Of a stretch of 8,629 bases of DNA, positions 1-7,322 are shown one piece after another. Under the pieces are notes generated by a model. The model was given only the letters and a program-made list of their open reading frames with translations. It was not told the DNA's origin and ran no database searches. Where the stretch lies: the NCBI GenBank assembly GCA_023267415.1, contig JAHFNM010000004.1, positions 28,245-36,873 of the forward strand, written 5' to 3'. Position 1 is the first letter of the stretch, and each line of letters starts with the position of its first letter. Source of the DNA: Candidatus Nomurabacteria bacterium. Its GTDB lineage: Bacteria > Patescibacteriota > Minisyncoccia > Phycocordibacterales > UBA9973. The position numbers and the translations under genes were made by a program.

Positions 1-33
1 AAAAAATCTAAACCTTGAAGGTTTAGATTTTTT
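1..33. terminator. Perfect hairpin terminator closing the leftward cluster
   Basis: Positions 1-14 and 20-33 are exact reverse complements (AAAAAATCTAAACC and its mate), and the loop TTGAA can close one further T-A pair to leave TGA. The arms end in A6/T6, so each strand reads stem followed by a U-tract and the element can terminate both ways. It lies 29 nt beyond the stop codon of the 1100-aa gene, where a rho-independent terminator for the leftward cluster is expected. The window begins at its first base, so a longer tail or a convergent neighbour cannot be judged. Confidence 0.85.
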
Positions 34-62
34 GTGTTTTAGCCGGACGGTTTTTTTGAATG

Positions 63-3000
63 CTACTGCGGGTCTGTATTGGGGTGTGTTGCCACAAATT
101 CTTGCGCATCTGCCTTGTAGAGTTCTTCCACGTAGGCTCCAAATTTTTCCGATGGAGCAACTTCGGGATGCGATGCGGCAAGCACTCGAATGTGCTGCAT
201 GAACGATTGGACCGGCTGAGTGAAGTCGCCAATTGGCTGCTCGAGCACTGATGCTGTGGGACGCTCCGCCATCCCCTTCCACAATGTCGATGCCGTTCCG
301 CGGTGAGTGATCAGTCCGAGAAAATTGCGTCGTCCGAATCCCTGATTGAGATCGTCGATGATGTTGCCTTCGGCGACGTTGTCCACGCGGATCCAGTCTC
401 GGCGGGTGAAGTTTGCAATGCGCTGTTCGATCGGGATCTGGTTTGCAGCAGGAGCTTTTATTTCCGGTGCCTCGTCTCCGCTTTCCGGATACTGTGATGC
501 ATCCATCTTTGGATGATCGGCATTCGGAGCTTCAGGCGCTTCGTCAGGATTGAGCGGATACTCGTGCTTCGGAAGTCCTGTCTTCGTCGGAGTTACCTCA
601 GGAGCTTCATCACCGGCGAGCGGATATTCCTTATGACCTGAATGTGCAGGATGGTTTGCATGTTCTGCGATCTTTGTTGCGCTTCGTGGTGCGGCGGTCT
701 CAGGTTTGTGTCCGTAATGCATGTCGTGTGCTGGAGCTACTTCGCTGAATTTTCCTGTTGCAGGATCGACATGTCCGATCACTTCGGCGCGTCCTCCACT
801 AAGCGTGTTTGAGAGATAGATGTCGCCATCCTTTGTGATGCCGATCTCCGATCCTTCGCCTACGATGACGCTGTCGCCTGCCGCGTTTCCAGGACGGAAT
901 GCATGCAAACTCTTGGCCTCGTCCCAGATGTTTCCCTGGAAGAATTTTGCCATCTTCGGATTGGTCTTTACGAGTTCTTGGAATGACGGCGAATGGCGAA
1001 GCTTCAAGAGTGCGTCGCCTACGCCTTCCTCGTGCTTGATAGAAACATGGACGAGAGGATTCTTCGCGTCAATGGTGTGTGCGATCTTCGGTTGAACGAT
1101 CTCATGAGCAGTTGGCGTTGTGTTAGGTGTTGCTGTTGTCGGAGTGTGCTGTATGGCGTCATGTAGATTTGGCGCTTGTCCGATACTCTCCATGCTTCCC
1201 CATCCTGGGGCGGTTGTTGTCGGAAAGCCACCAGTGCTTGGAATATGATTCTTTACTCCGTCAACGATATTTCCTGCAAACTTGTGCGCCTCAAAAGAAA
1301 CTCCGTGTCGAAGGTCGCCAAAAACTTTTCCCACATATGCACCGATCGATCCGATCAGTGCGCCTTGGGCCGCACTCTTGAATCGCTGAGCAAGAGCTGC
1401 ACTTCTGCGCGCGTCGTCTATTTCAAATCGTATACTTCCCGCCTGCTTGCTTCCTTGCATTGCATGAAGCAGTCTCTGTCGGCGTGCGTCAGAAGAATCA
1501 TATTTTGATTTTCTGTCCGCGCCATGTATAGGTAGGCCCGTTGAATCTTTTGTATTGATGAAATATTTGTATATATTGGACCATCCAGCAGTTTCGGAAT
1601 CTGCATGTTGCTTCGTCATCGCAAGAGCAACGTCAGCTTCCTGCTTTGCAAGCATGAGTCCGACGGTGCGGGCATACTCGCCCTGCTCATCGCCGTAATT
1701 CATCTCCCCTTTTTCGATCTTCTCTTGTATGTATTTCAAATGCGTCTCAAGCTGATTCTGCTTGTTGGCAATATCGATCGGGCTTCCGTTACTTGCGCCG
1801 AGGTCCATCAGTTCTTGCGTGATGATCTTGAGCTGTGTCGTGCGGTGCTCGATCTTGCTCATGACGGCGCTCGTCGCTGATTTCTTTTCGAAATGCTTGG
1901 TTCCGTTTGCTGCATGTATGGTTTGGAACAGGGTCGCATTGCGCGCACTCTTTGCCTCGGCAAGGAGTTTCTCCTTTGCTACTTTGCCTCCGCGGAATGC
2001 GAAGCCGATACCTGCGCCTGCAGCCGATGCCGCAAGAAGCGTCGCGATCGGAATTCCCAGAAAGGCCGTTCCTCCGATGGCTGTGCCGGCAAGAAGCGTC
2101 ACGCCTCCCGCACGCATGCCTGCACCTGCGGCAAGCTGGGTCATCCAGGCAAACCCTTTGTTTGACATGAAGAATTTCTTGGCAGAATCTACGACTTTTT
2201 TCATGTTCGAATCGGTGGCAACGGAACGCAGTTCCTCGGCAGCATCCGGATTCTTTGCAAGCTGGGCCATGAGCTCGATCATGCTTTTTGTCATTCGAGC
2301 CTCGATGCCTCCGCGAGCTTCAGGAGAGAGCCCGTTCGGATCAGGCGTTCCAGACTTTTCAGCACGCTCTTTGAAGATCGGACCCATTTTTTCGATGGCC
2401 TTATCCAGTCCAAGCTTGGCTTCCTGCCAAGTCTTGTATTGTTCGTTCGTAGCTTGCGACCGTATTCCCCACGACTGCGGAATGCGCGCGAAATTCGTTC
2501 CCACGATATTGAGGATTTTGGCTTCCGGCGAATCTCCGTATTCGAGCACCTTCGCGTAGTCCGTGAGAACTGTAGTGTTGTGGCTATAGATGGCATCCAA
2601 ACCATTCTCGTTGTAGAGCTTGATCAGATTTGCGCCCCGTTCGTTCACAAAGTCCTGCGATCCAAGAATGTCGTTCAAGGATTGTTTTTCGATCTTGTTC
2701 TTGTTGATCCCGCGGTCTACGGCGTTCTTGATGCCGAAGGCGAGCTTGCTGATGACGGGAATTTTTCCAAGCACATTGTGAGGCAAGGCACCGCGGTGCT
2801 GGAATTCCTGCTGAACGCTTTTCTCCAGTTCTTCATGGATGCTGTCGACAAGTCCTTGTACGACAAGCATCTTCCTTCCTTCCGTCAGGTTTGGATCGTT
2901 GAATTCGGGAAGCTGTTCCAGTTTGTCGAATATTGTCTCCAAGCCGTCGCCTGCATGCTCGCGCATGAAGTTCTGCTTGAACGCCTCGTAATCCTTTTGT

Positions 3001-3365
3001 GCAGGAGCTTTTTCTTCTTCGATCGTGACTTTCGTCGGTATGACGCTTTCGAGAGCTACTTTCTCAAGATCAATCGGGCGAATTTCCAGATCGGGATTTT
3101 TCGATCCTTCCACTTGCAGAGGCTTGATTCCCTCGAAGACAACGGGCGCATCCTTTTTCTTAGGAGCGGATGCAACAATAGAGGCCGCAGGAGCTACAGG
3201 CTTTGGTTCCCTTTTGGTGAAGTGGTACTTGTCTCTGAGCTGGCTGATGCGAGGTCCAAGTTCGGCTTTTTCTTTCCGGATTGTCGCCCGTTTTGCCTTC
3301 TCTTCCGTGTGGGCCAGAGTCTTTTCCAAGAGTTCCTTTTTTAGTTGTGCGAGATTGTTTTCCAT
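63..3365 (-). CDS. Large 1100-aa protein with Gly/Ala-rich membrane hairpin, unknown function
   Basis: I do not recognise this as a named family. Start ATG at 3363-3365 and stop TAG at 63-65 give 1100 aa. Residues 1-45 are a highly charged coiled coil, followed by a Pro/Ala-rich linker and a long, mostly helical region (about 100-400). Residues 405-457 are a Gly/Ala-rich hydrophobic stretch with small-residue spacing, broken near GIP (437-439), as expected for a two-helix membrane hairpin of glycine-zipper type. A second short Gly-spaced helix lies near 664-685 (GALIGSIGAYVG). A Thr/Pro-rich linker (about 708-758) leads to a globular module (about 770-863) beginning VHVSIKHEEGVGDALLKL, which loosely resembles LysM-like or stalk modules; that resemblance is weak. 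Then come a His-rich stretch, three YP-x3-DEAPE repeats (914-967) and a C-terminal helical domain. No signal peptide is seen. It is the last gene of the cluster, 60 nt after its neighbour, and no Shine-Dalgarno sequence precedes the ATG. A membrane or envelope structural role is inference. Confidence 0.9.
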   Translation of the reverse strand: MENNLAQLKKELLEKTLAHTEEKAKRATIRKEKAELGPRISQLRDKYHFTKREPKPVAPAASIVASAPKKKDAPVVFEGIKPLQVEGSKNPDLEIRPIDLEKVALESVIPTKVTIEEEKAPAQKDYEAFKQNFMREHAGDGLETIFDKLEQLPEFNDPNLTEGRKMLVVQGLVDSIHEELEKSVQQEFQHRGALPHNVLGKIPVISKLAFGIKNAVDRGINKNKIEKQSLNDILGSQDFVNERGANLIKLYNENGLDAIYSHNTTVLTDYAKVLEYGDSPEAKILNIVGTNFARIPQSWGIRSQATNEQYKTWQEAKLGLDKAIEKMGPIFKERAEKSGTPDPNGLSPEARGGIEARMTKSMIELMAQLAKNPDAAEELRSVATDSNMKKVVDSAKKFFMSNKGFAWMTQLAAGAGMRAGGVTLLAGTAIGGTAFLGIPIATLLAASAAGAGIGFAFRGGKVAKEKLLAEAKSARNATLFQTIHAANGTKHFEKKSATSAVMSKIEHRTTQLKIITQELMDLGASNGSPIDIANKQNQLETHLKYIQEKIEKGEMNYGDEQGEYARTVGLMLAKQEADVALAMTKQHADSETAGWSNIYKYFINTKDSTGLPIHGADRKSKYDSSDARRQRLLHAMQGSKQAGSIRFEIDDARRSAALAQRFKSAAQGALIGSIGAYVGKVFGDLRHGVSFEAHKFAGNIVDGVKNHIPSTGGFPTTTAPGWGSMESIGQAPNLHDAIQHTPTTATPNTTPTAHEIVQPKIAHTIDAKNPLVHVSIKHEEGVGDALLKLRHSPSFQELVKTNPKMAKFFQGNIWDEAKSLHAFRPGNAAGDSVIVGEGSEIGITKDGDIYLSNTLSGGRAEVIGHVDPATGKFSEVAPAHDMHYGHKPETAAPRSATKIAEHANHPAHSGHKEYPLAGDEAPEVTPTKTGLPKHEYPLNPDEAPEAPNADHPKMDASQYPESGDEAPEIKAPAANQIPIEQRIANFTRRDWIRVDNVAEGNIIDDLNQGFGRRNFLGLITHRGTASTLWKGMAERPTASVLEQPIGDFTQPVQSFMQHIRVLAASHPEVAPSEKFGAYVEELYKADAQEFVATHPNTDPQ
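462..632 (-). repeat. Three in-frame repeats of YP-x3-DEAPE within the 1100-aa protein
   Basis: The protein carries EYPLAGDEAPEV, EYPLNPDEAPEA and QYPESGDEAPEI, with the Tyr codons at 624-626, 558-560 and 489-491 (residues 914, 936, 959). The periods are therefore 22 and 23 residues. Only the acidic core YP..xDEAPE is conserved, while the spacers (TPTKTGLPKH, PNADHPKMDAS) are unrelated, and the codons of the core vary. This suggests selection on the peptide rather than a recent DNA slippage event. The stretch is proline- and acid-rich and likely disordered, as a linker or a multivalent binding site. Confidence 0.85.
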
Positions 3366-3379
3366 AGTTTATTTTTTAG

Positions 3380-3411
3380 CCTGGATCCTGAATCAAGTTC
3401 AGGATGACACC
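3380..3411. repeat. Dispersed palindromic intergenic repeat of the 'ILNQVQDD' type
   Basis: The arms ATCCTGAA (3385-3392) and TTCAGGAT (3398-3405) are perfect inverted repeats around TCAAG, flanked by CTGG on the left and GACACC on the right. Translated on the plus strand the core gives ILNQVQDD. From general knowledge, that peptide recurs in spurious predicted proteins of unrelated bacteria because this palindrome is a widespread intergenic repeat. It sits in the 60-nt gap between the second and third cluster genes and would form a hairpin in their mRNA. No U-tract follows, so it is unlikely to be a full terminator; it could modulate read-through or stabilise the upstream message. Confidence 0.65.
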
Positions 3412-3425
3412 TACATACATTTACA

Positions 3426-5489
3426 TTATTCAAACCGAACCTTTGCTTTCTTTGTGATCCTCCAGTTGCCGTCCGGCAATAACTCTGCCTCACCCCGCTC
3501 AATTGTTGTTACCTTCTTTGTTTGTTCGGATGGATAACTATCAATGAATCGGCACGCTTCCCTCATATGCTCAATGTTGTTCGAACGCGGTATCATCATC
3601 GTTGCCTCATCGGAAATGAATTCAAATTCCGCTCTGTTCGAATTCTCTATCGGGAGGAATTTGTAGACCACGTATCCCTGTTTGTATTCTGTCGACTTGG
3701 AATTTTTTACGAACATGTCTCCTTCCGGAAAGTGCATCGGCTCGCCCATGTAGAATACCGGGCCGTATTCAAGATTCTTTGTACTATCGGATATCTTTTT
3801 TTCTTGAACAGGAGAGGCAATCGTTTTGCTCATGTGGGGTTTTATTTCATTCAAATAGCGAGTGAGCTCTTTCTTCACATTGGTCATGTTGTTGAAAGAG
3901 AGGGTGCCGAATAGGTTTCCGCGGATGGCATGTACGCGGCTAAATGCCTCTTCGCTATATTCGGTGATGTCGGCATTCTGTCCGTCGAGCAAAAGGAGGG
4001 CGTTCATTATTTTTACCGTCGCTGGCGTGCGGATGTCCGATTGCATGCCGTCTGGAATCGCATCGATCAATTTTTGGATTTTTTTTGCTTCTTCAGATGA
4101 GGATTCTGCGACGGGTGCTGGAGTTTCTGCGGCTGCCTGCTTTGCTGCTTCAGCGGCAGTTTTCTTTTTTTCGAGCAGTTTTCCGCGGATCGTTTCGTAT
4201 GCGTTGAGATTTGCTATCTCTGTCATGAAGCGATCCATTGGATCTTTGTATTTTGTGTAATCGAAGTCGCTGCGGTTTTTCAAGTCCTCCATCCCCTTGC
4301 CTGCCTTGGTCAGACCATCCTCATCTTTCTTCTTTGCCTCAGCAAGCAAGGCAAGTTCTTCCTCGGTAAAGAGTTCCTTGTCCTGTTCCTCCAACGTCTT
4401 TCCTTTGCTTGATGCTTTTTCGGTCTTTGGGGCTGCTGCCGGAGTTGTAGGCTCTTCTGTCTTTGGAGCAGAAGCAGGCTTTGTTTTTGCCTCTGTATCC
4501 GCAAAACCGTATTCCTTGAGTATGGCGTCGATCTCGGCCTCGGTCTTTTTGACCTGTTTCTTGTTGTAGTCGACGGGGTTTTTTATGGCATTGAAATTCT
4601 CCAGCGTCTTTGTTTGAGCCAAAACAGCCGCCTCTTCCATGACGTCGTATGCTTGCTCTATAGTCAATCCGTTTTTTACAGTCGTATTGTCTGGGCCCAC
4701 TATAGAGAAGCGTGCCTCGGGTGCATCGATGTAATTTTCTTTGCCGTCTTCGATAGCGTCAGGATTTTCCAATACGAGGATCACTCCGTTGGAGGTGAAT
4801 TCCACGATATTGTCTTCGCCAATCTCATCGACAGCGTTCGATACGCGAACATTCTCTAGTGAGTAGTCTTCATCCTCATCGAGCCATGTGTCCGGATGGA
4901 TGACATGTTGTATTCCGGCGTCGACGTTTCCCATAGTGAACCATTTTAGCGTGTTGTGTTCGCTGATGAGGTCACGCAGTTTTTTTGCAAGTGGTTTGAT
5001 CGAGTCGGTCGCCTCGTCGAGTCGGACAACATTGTCCTCTGCTTCTTGAATGCGTTTCTCGTCTCCGCTCTCGCGGATCGCCTCGATTTCTCGGTTTGCT
5101 GCATTGAATGCTTCAACGAGCTCGATATATTTCTTGAATTGGGGGCTTTCCATGCTCGCGATTTTTTCTCGAAGCAAGTTTGCCTCATTTGCGAGCTCGT
5201 CTATCGCGGCCTCGCTCTTTTTTTCTTCCGCCGCAAGGAATTCGTATCGAGCGACCGATCTTTCCCACTCCTCTCTTGCCTCGTCGCCTTCGCGGACAAG
5301 CGCGACAACGTCCTCTCTTTGGTCGATGACTGCAGATATCTCCTTTTCTAATGCAGCTATTTTATCGAGCTTTTCCTGAATCGGATGCTTTGTGGGAGCG
5401 GTCTTTTTTGTCGACGAAGAAGCCGGGCGGGATGGCCTCGCCTTCTTGGTTGATTTATTTTCTTTGTCGCCGGATTCTATGGTGTTCAT
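3426..5489 (-). CDS. 687-aa coiled-coil protein with C-terminal beta-rich domain, unknown function
   Basis: No named family is recognised. ATG at 5487-5489 lies 4 nt after the stop of the DHH-type gene, so the two are almost certainly co-transcribed and possibly translationally coupled; there is no Shine-Dalgarno. Residues 1-35 are Lys/Ser/Thr/Pro-rich and probably disordered. Residues about 36-180 form a long charged coiled coil (IQEKLDKIAALEKEI onward). Residues about 183-295 look like a mixed alpha/beta globular domain beginning KWFTMGNVDAGIQHVIHP. A Lys/Thr/Pro/Ala linker (about 333-365, APKTE twice) and a second helical, Ala/Lys-rich stretch (365-470) follow, then a helical domain (about 470-555). 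The C-terminal domain (about 573-687) contains GYVVYKFLPIEN, NRAEFEFISDEATM and a final beta-like segment. Sequence features point to a cytoplasmic scaffold or adaptor: no signal peptide and no membrane segment is seen. The partner may be either neighbour; this is inference. Confidence 0.9.
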   Translation of the reverse strand: MNTIESGDKENKSTKKARPSRPASSSTKKTAPTKHPIQEKLDKIAALEKEISAVIDQREDVVALVREGDEAREEWERSVARYEFLAAEEKKSEAAIDELANEANLLREKIASMESPQFKKYIELVEAFNAANREIEAIRESGDEKRIQEAEDNVVRLDEATDSIKPLAKKLRDLISEHNTLKWFTMGNVDAGIQHVIHPDTWLDEDEDYSLENVRVSNAVDEIGEDNIVEFTSNGVILVLENPDAIEDGKENYIDAPEARFSIVGPDNTTVKNGLTIEQAYDVMEEAAVLAQTKTLENFNAIKNPVDYNKKQVKKTEAEIDAILKEYGFADTEAKTKPASAPKTEEPTTPAAAPKTEKASSKGKTLEEQDKELFTEEELALLAEAKKKDEDGLTKAGKGMEDLKNRSDFDYTKYKDPMDRFMTEIANLNAYETIRGKLLEKKKTAAEAAKQAAAETPAPVAESSSEEAKKIQKLIDAIPDGMQSDIRTPATVKIMNALLLLDGQNADITEYSEEAFSRVHAIRGNLFGTLSFNNMTNVKKELTRYLNEIKPHMSKTIASPVQEKKISDSTKNLEYGPVFYMGEPMHFPEGDMFVKNSKSTEYKQGYVVYKFLPIENSNRAEFEFISDEATMMIPRSNNIEHMREACRFIDSYPSEQTKKVTTIERGEAELLPDGNWRITKKAKVRFE

Positions 5490-5493
5490 ATGA

Positions 5494-7257
5494 TTATTTT
5501 AGCCCGACTGCCTGCAAAAACTGCTCCTCGCTCACCTGCTTCCATACCTCCTGGTCTTTCGGTGCGAATATCATAACCCCGCGCACAAGCGTCAGGCCGG
5601 GATAGAGCGGTTCCAGCCGTTTAAACACAGGAGTGAGGTCTTTCTCTGAAGAATTAATGAATATTCTGCCGTCTTTCGGGCGATATTCAATATAGGTGTC
5701 GCATCCAGAAGCCTTTGTCGCCAAAAATGCCAGGTTTGATTTGATGCTGTTCGTTTCCCCGTCCTCGCCTTCTGCATGGTTATGGTAGACGATTTTTCCG
5801 AGTTCGCTCGTTTCGGTCTTAATTCCCGCCTTTTCCATTTCTTTTTGTGCGTACATGACTCCGTCGAGCGCACCACTGGCATCCTTCTTATTTTTCTTAA
5901 TTCGATCCTTTAGTAGATCAAATGTCTCCTCTTCGCCCATGGCGTTTTTAAATGAAACGCCTTTTTCTATTTCCTCGTCAGTATATGGCTTCCATGGATC
6001 GCGGCCTTCCTCGATGGCTTGCCTTATGACTTCGAACGGAACATCATGGCGCAATGCCAGACCGAAGAGAGATTTCGGCCACGTGTTCGCAAAGGCGCCT
6101 TTGGTGAATTTATTCTTTGGGTTCTCTGTGTCGCCATCCTCCACTTTCTTGTCTACGTACAAGAGGTTGTCGAAGTTCGTTGCGAAGGAGATTAATCTTT
6201 TTATCCACGGATTCTCTTCGATATACTCCTTGAATTTTGGCGACAACATAAGCGTCTCTGCCATTTGCTGTGTGGCGGACGTGGGGAATTTTTTTTGAGA
6301 ATTATGATGGTCGTTGTATACCCTGGTTACGCTCGTTCCTTTTCCGATCGAAAAATTCCTTCCGCCGACATCGCCATAAAGGATGGTCTTTTCTCCGGCT
6401 CGCGTCGGCAGCATTTCCTCGGAGCCCTTCGGTATGCTCTCCATCAAAAAGCCGTCGTTATATATTTCGATCCCCTCCACTTCTGCAAAGAGATCCAACA
6501 GCATGAGCATTCCGCGCACGTCGAAGTCGGGTTGGATTACATCCATCCACTCCATGTTTTTGTAGGATTCCCTGCCTTGTGAGGCGGCAATGTTCTTGGC
6601 GAGTTTTGTGTCCAAGTGAGGTTTTTTGCCTCCGTGAATGACCATGCGGTCTATTCCTCCCTTGATCAATTCGAAGGCTTCTTTCTTTGCCTTGAGTTCC
6701 AAATTCTTTCGCTCTGAGGCCGGCAATTCTTGCATGAGTTTGGAAAGTTGATCCTCCAATTCCTGTTTTCGCTCCTCGATCTTCTTCTGTGTGGCGAGTA
6801 ATTGCTCGCGAGCTTCCTCGTACGGTAGGTCGCTTGGAAAAGAAATCGGTTTTTCGATAACGGCTTCCTCTGGAGTTGTTGTTGCGGGAGCTTCAGCCTC
6901 TATTGAGCTTTCAGTCTCCTTGGACGAGGCTGTTTTTTCTTTGGTCGGAATGGCTTCTGTCGGCTCGATGCCCCAAACACTTGATCCGAGACCGAGCCGC
7001 ACGTTTGTTGCAGAGTATTTCGAGAGGACCTCCCCTTTTTCATTCACTGATTCAATGTAATATTTTCCGTCAGTTCGAAAGATATTCCCGACGACAGGAT
7101 TCTCTTTGATAAAGGATGGCCTGTCATACATGTATTTGAGCGAATCTCCTACGTTGAGCGATTTTTTGCTTCCCTCAATGCTGCTGAAATACTCCTTCTT
7201 TGGAAGGGGTGCCTTTTCTTTTACTGCAGGATGTATTGTCGAAGTTTCCAGGGTCAT
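5494..7257 (-). CDS. Divergent DHH/MYG1-like phosphoesterase with extra N-terminal domain
   Basis: The core resembles DHH-superfamily metal-dependent phosphoesterases, closest in motif spacing to MYG1 (UPF0160). HGGKKPHLD (H208, H214, D216) matches the MYG1 H-x-G-x2-x-H-x-D type motif, GDVGG (D296) matches its DVGG, DHH lies at 316-318, and NFDNLLYVD supplies D363 and D369. These are the expected metal ligands, so an active enzyme cleaving a phosphodiester (oligonucleotide or cyclic nucleotide) is plausible; the substrate is unknown. The residue after D216 is Thr where MYG1 has Asp or Glu. Ahead of the core are a small beta-rich domain (about 31-97), an acidic Ser/Thr/Glu linker and a coiled coil (about 145-197). 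A C-terminal alpha/beta domain (about 480-570) lacks the GGGH-type DHHA1 signature. I chose ATG at 7255-7257 (587 aa); a TTG start at 7285-7287 would add 10 residues but overlaps a -10 element. It is the first gene of the leftward cluster. Confidence 0.75.
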   Translation of the reverse strand: MTLETSTIHPAVKEKAPLPKKEYFSSIEGSKKSLNVGDSLKYMYDRPSFIKENPVVGNIFRTDGKYYIESVNEKGEVLSKYSATNVRLGLGSSVWGIEPTEAIPTKEKTASSKETESSIEAEAPATTTPEEAVIEKPISFPSDLPYEEAREQLLATQKKIEERKQELEDQLSKLMQELPASERKNLELKAKKEAFELIKGGIDRMVIHGGKKPHLDTKLAKNIAASQGRESYKNMEWMDVIQPDFDVRGMLMLLDLFAEVEGIEIYNDGFLMESIPKGSEEMLPTRAGEKTILYGDVGGRNFSIGKGTSVTRVYNDHHNSQKKFPTSATQQMAETLMLSPKFKEYIEENPWIKRLISFATNFDNLLYVDKKVEDGDTENPKNKFTKGAFANTWPKSLFGLALRHDVPFEVIRQAIEEGRDPWKPYTDEEIEKGVSFKNAMGEEETFDLLKDRIKKNKKDASGALDGVMYAQKEMEKAGIKTETSELGKIVYHNHAEGEDGETNSIKSNLAFLATKASGCDTYIEYRPKDGRIFINSSEKDLTPVFKRLEPLYPGLTLVRGVMIFAPKDQEVWKQVSEEQFLQAVGLK

Positions 7258-7277
7258 GATGAGTGCTGTCTGTAATA

Positions 7278-7286
7278 AGTATACCA
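7278..7286 (-). promoter_or_regulatory. Extended -10 promoter for the leftward cluster
   Basis: The minus strand reads TGG-TATACT (7286 down to 7278), an extended -10 with 5 of 6 matches to TATAAT. The -35 region 17 bp upstream (TATTTT) is poor, which the TGn extension could compensate. Predicted transcription would start near 7271, leaving a leader of roughly 15 nt before the ATG at 7257. This element overlaps the alternative TTG start and argues against it. Confidence 0.5.
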
Positions 7287-7298
7287 ACCGAGACTTGA

Positions 7299-7316
7299 AA
7301 AAAATAGGTATTTTTT
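7299..7316. other. Short A/T inverted repeat upstream of the cluster
   Basis: AAAAAATA (7299-7306) and TATTTTTT (7309-7316) are exact inverted repeats around GG. The element lies between the palindromic promoter and the proximal extended -10. It may act as an UP-like A/T tract for the proximal promoter, or form a weak hairpin in the leader of transcripts from the distal promoter. It has no GC pairs in the stem, so it is not a convincing terminator. Confidence 0.35.
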
Positions 7317-7322
7317 AACTCT

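Noticed and set aside
41..57. CCGGACGG followed by T7 as a second terminator
   Set aside because: The possible stem is only three pairs with a two-base loop, and the T-run faces the wrong way for the leftward cluster.
459..641. DEAPE repeats as a DNA-level tandem repeat or CRISPR-like array
   Set aside because: Only the peptide core is conserved; spacers and codons differ, and the repeats stay in frame within a gene.
2439..3344. 301-codon open frame on the plus strand, antisense to the 1100-aa gene
   Set aside because: It lies wholly inside a long gene with coherent domain structure; its translation is Phe/Leu/Arg-rich without domain-like pattern, and no promoter or start signal precedes it. 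It is a shadow frame, as is the 265-codon one at 1762-2559.
3385..3405. Intra-cluster hairpin as a true terminator splitting the cluster
   Set aside because: After the stem on the transcribed strand comes CCAGGC and then an A-rich run, not a T-tract, and no convincing promoter lies between it and the next gene.
3025..3537. 170-codon plus-strand frame containing ILNQVQDD
   Set aside because: It spans the start of one gene and the end of another in antisense; the peptide is the known by-product of translating an intergenic palindromic repeat.
7285..7287. TTG start extending the DHH-type protein by 10 residues
   Set aside because: The codon overlaps the TGG-TATACT extended -10, and an ATG 30 nt downstream fits the transcription start better. 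It would be usable only from the distal promoter.
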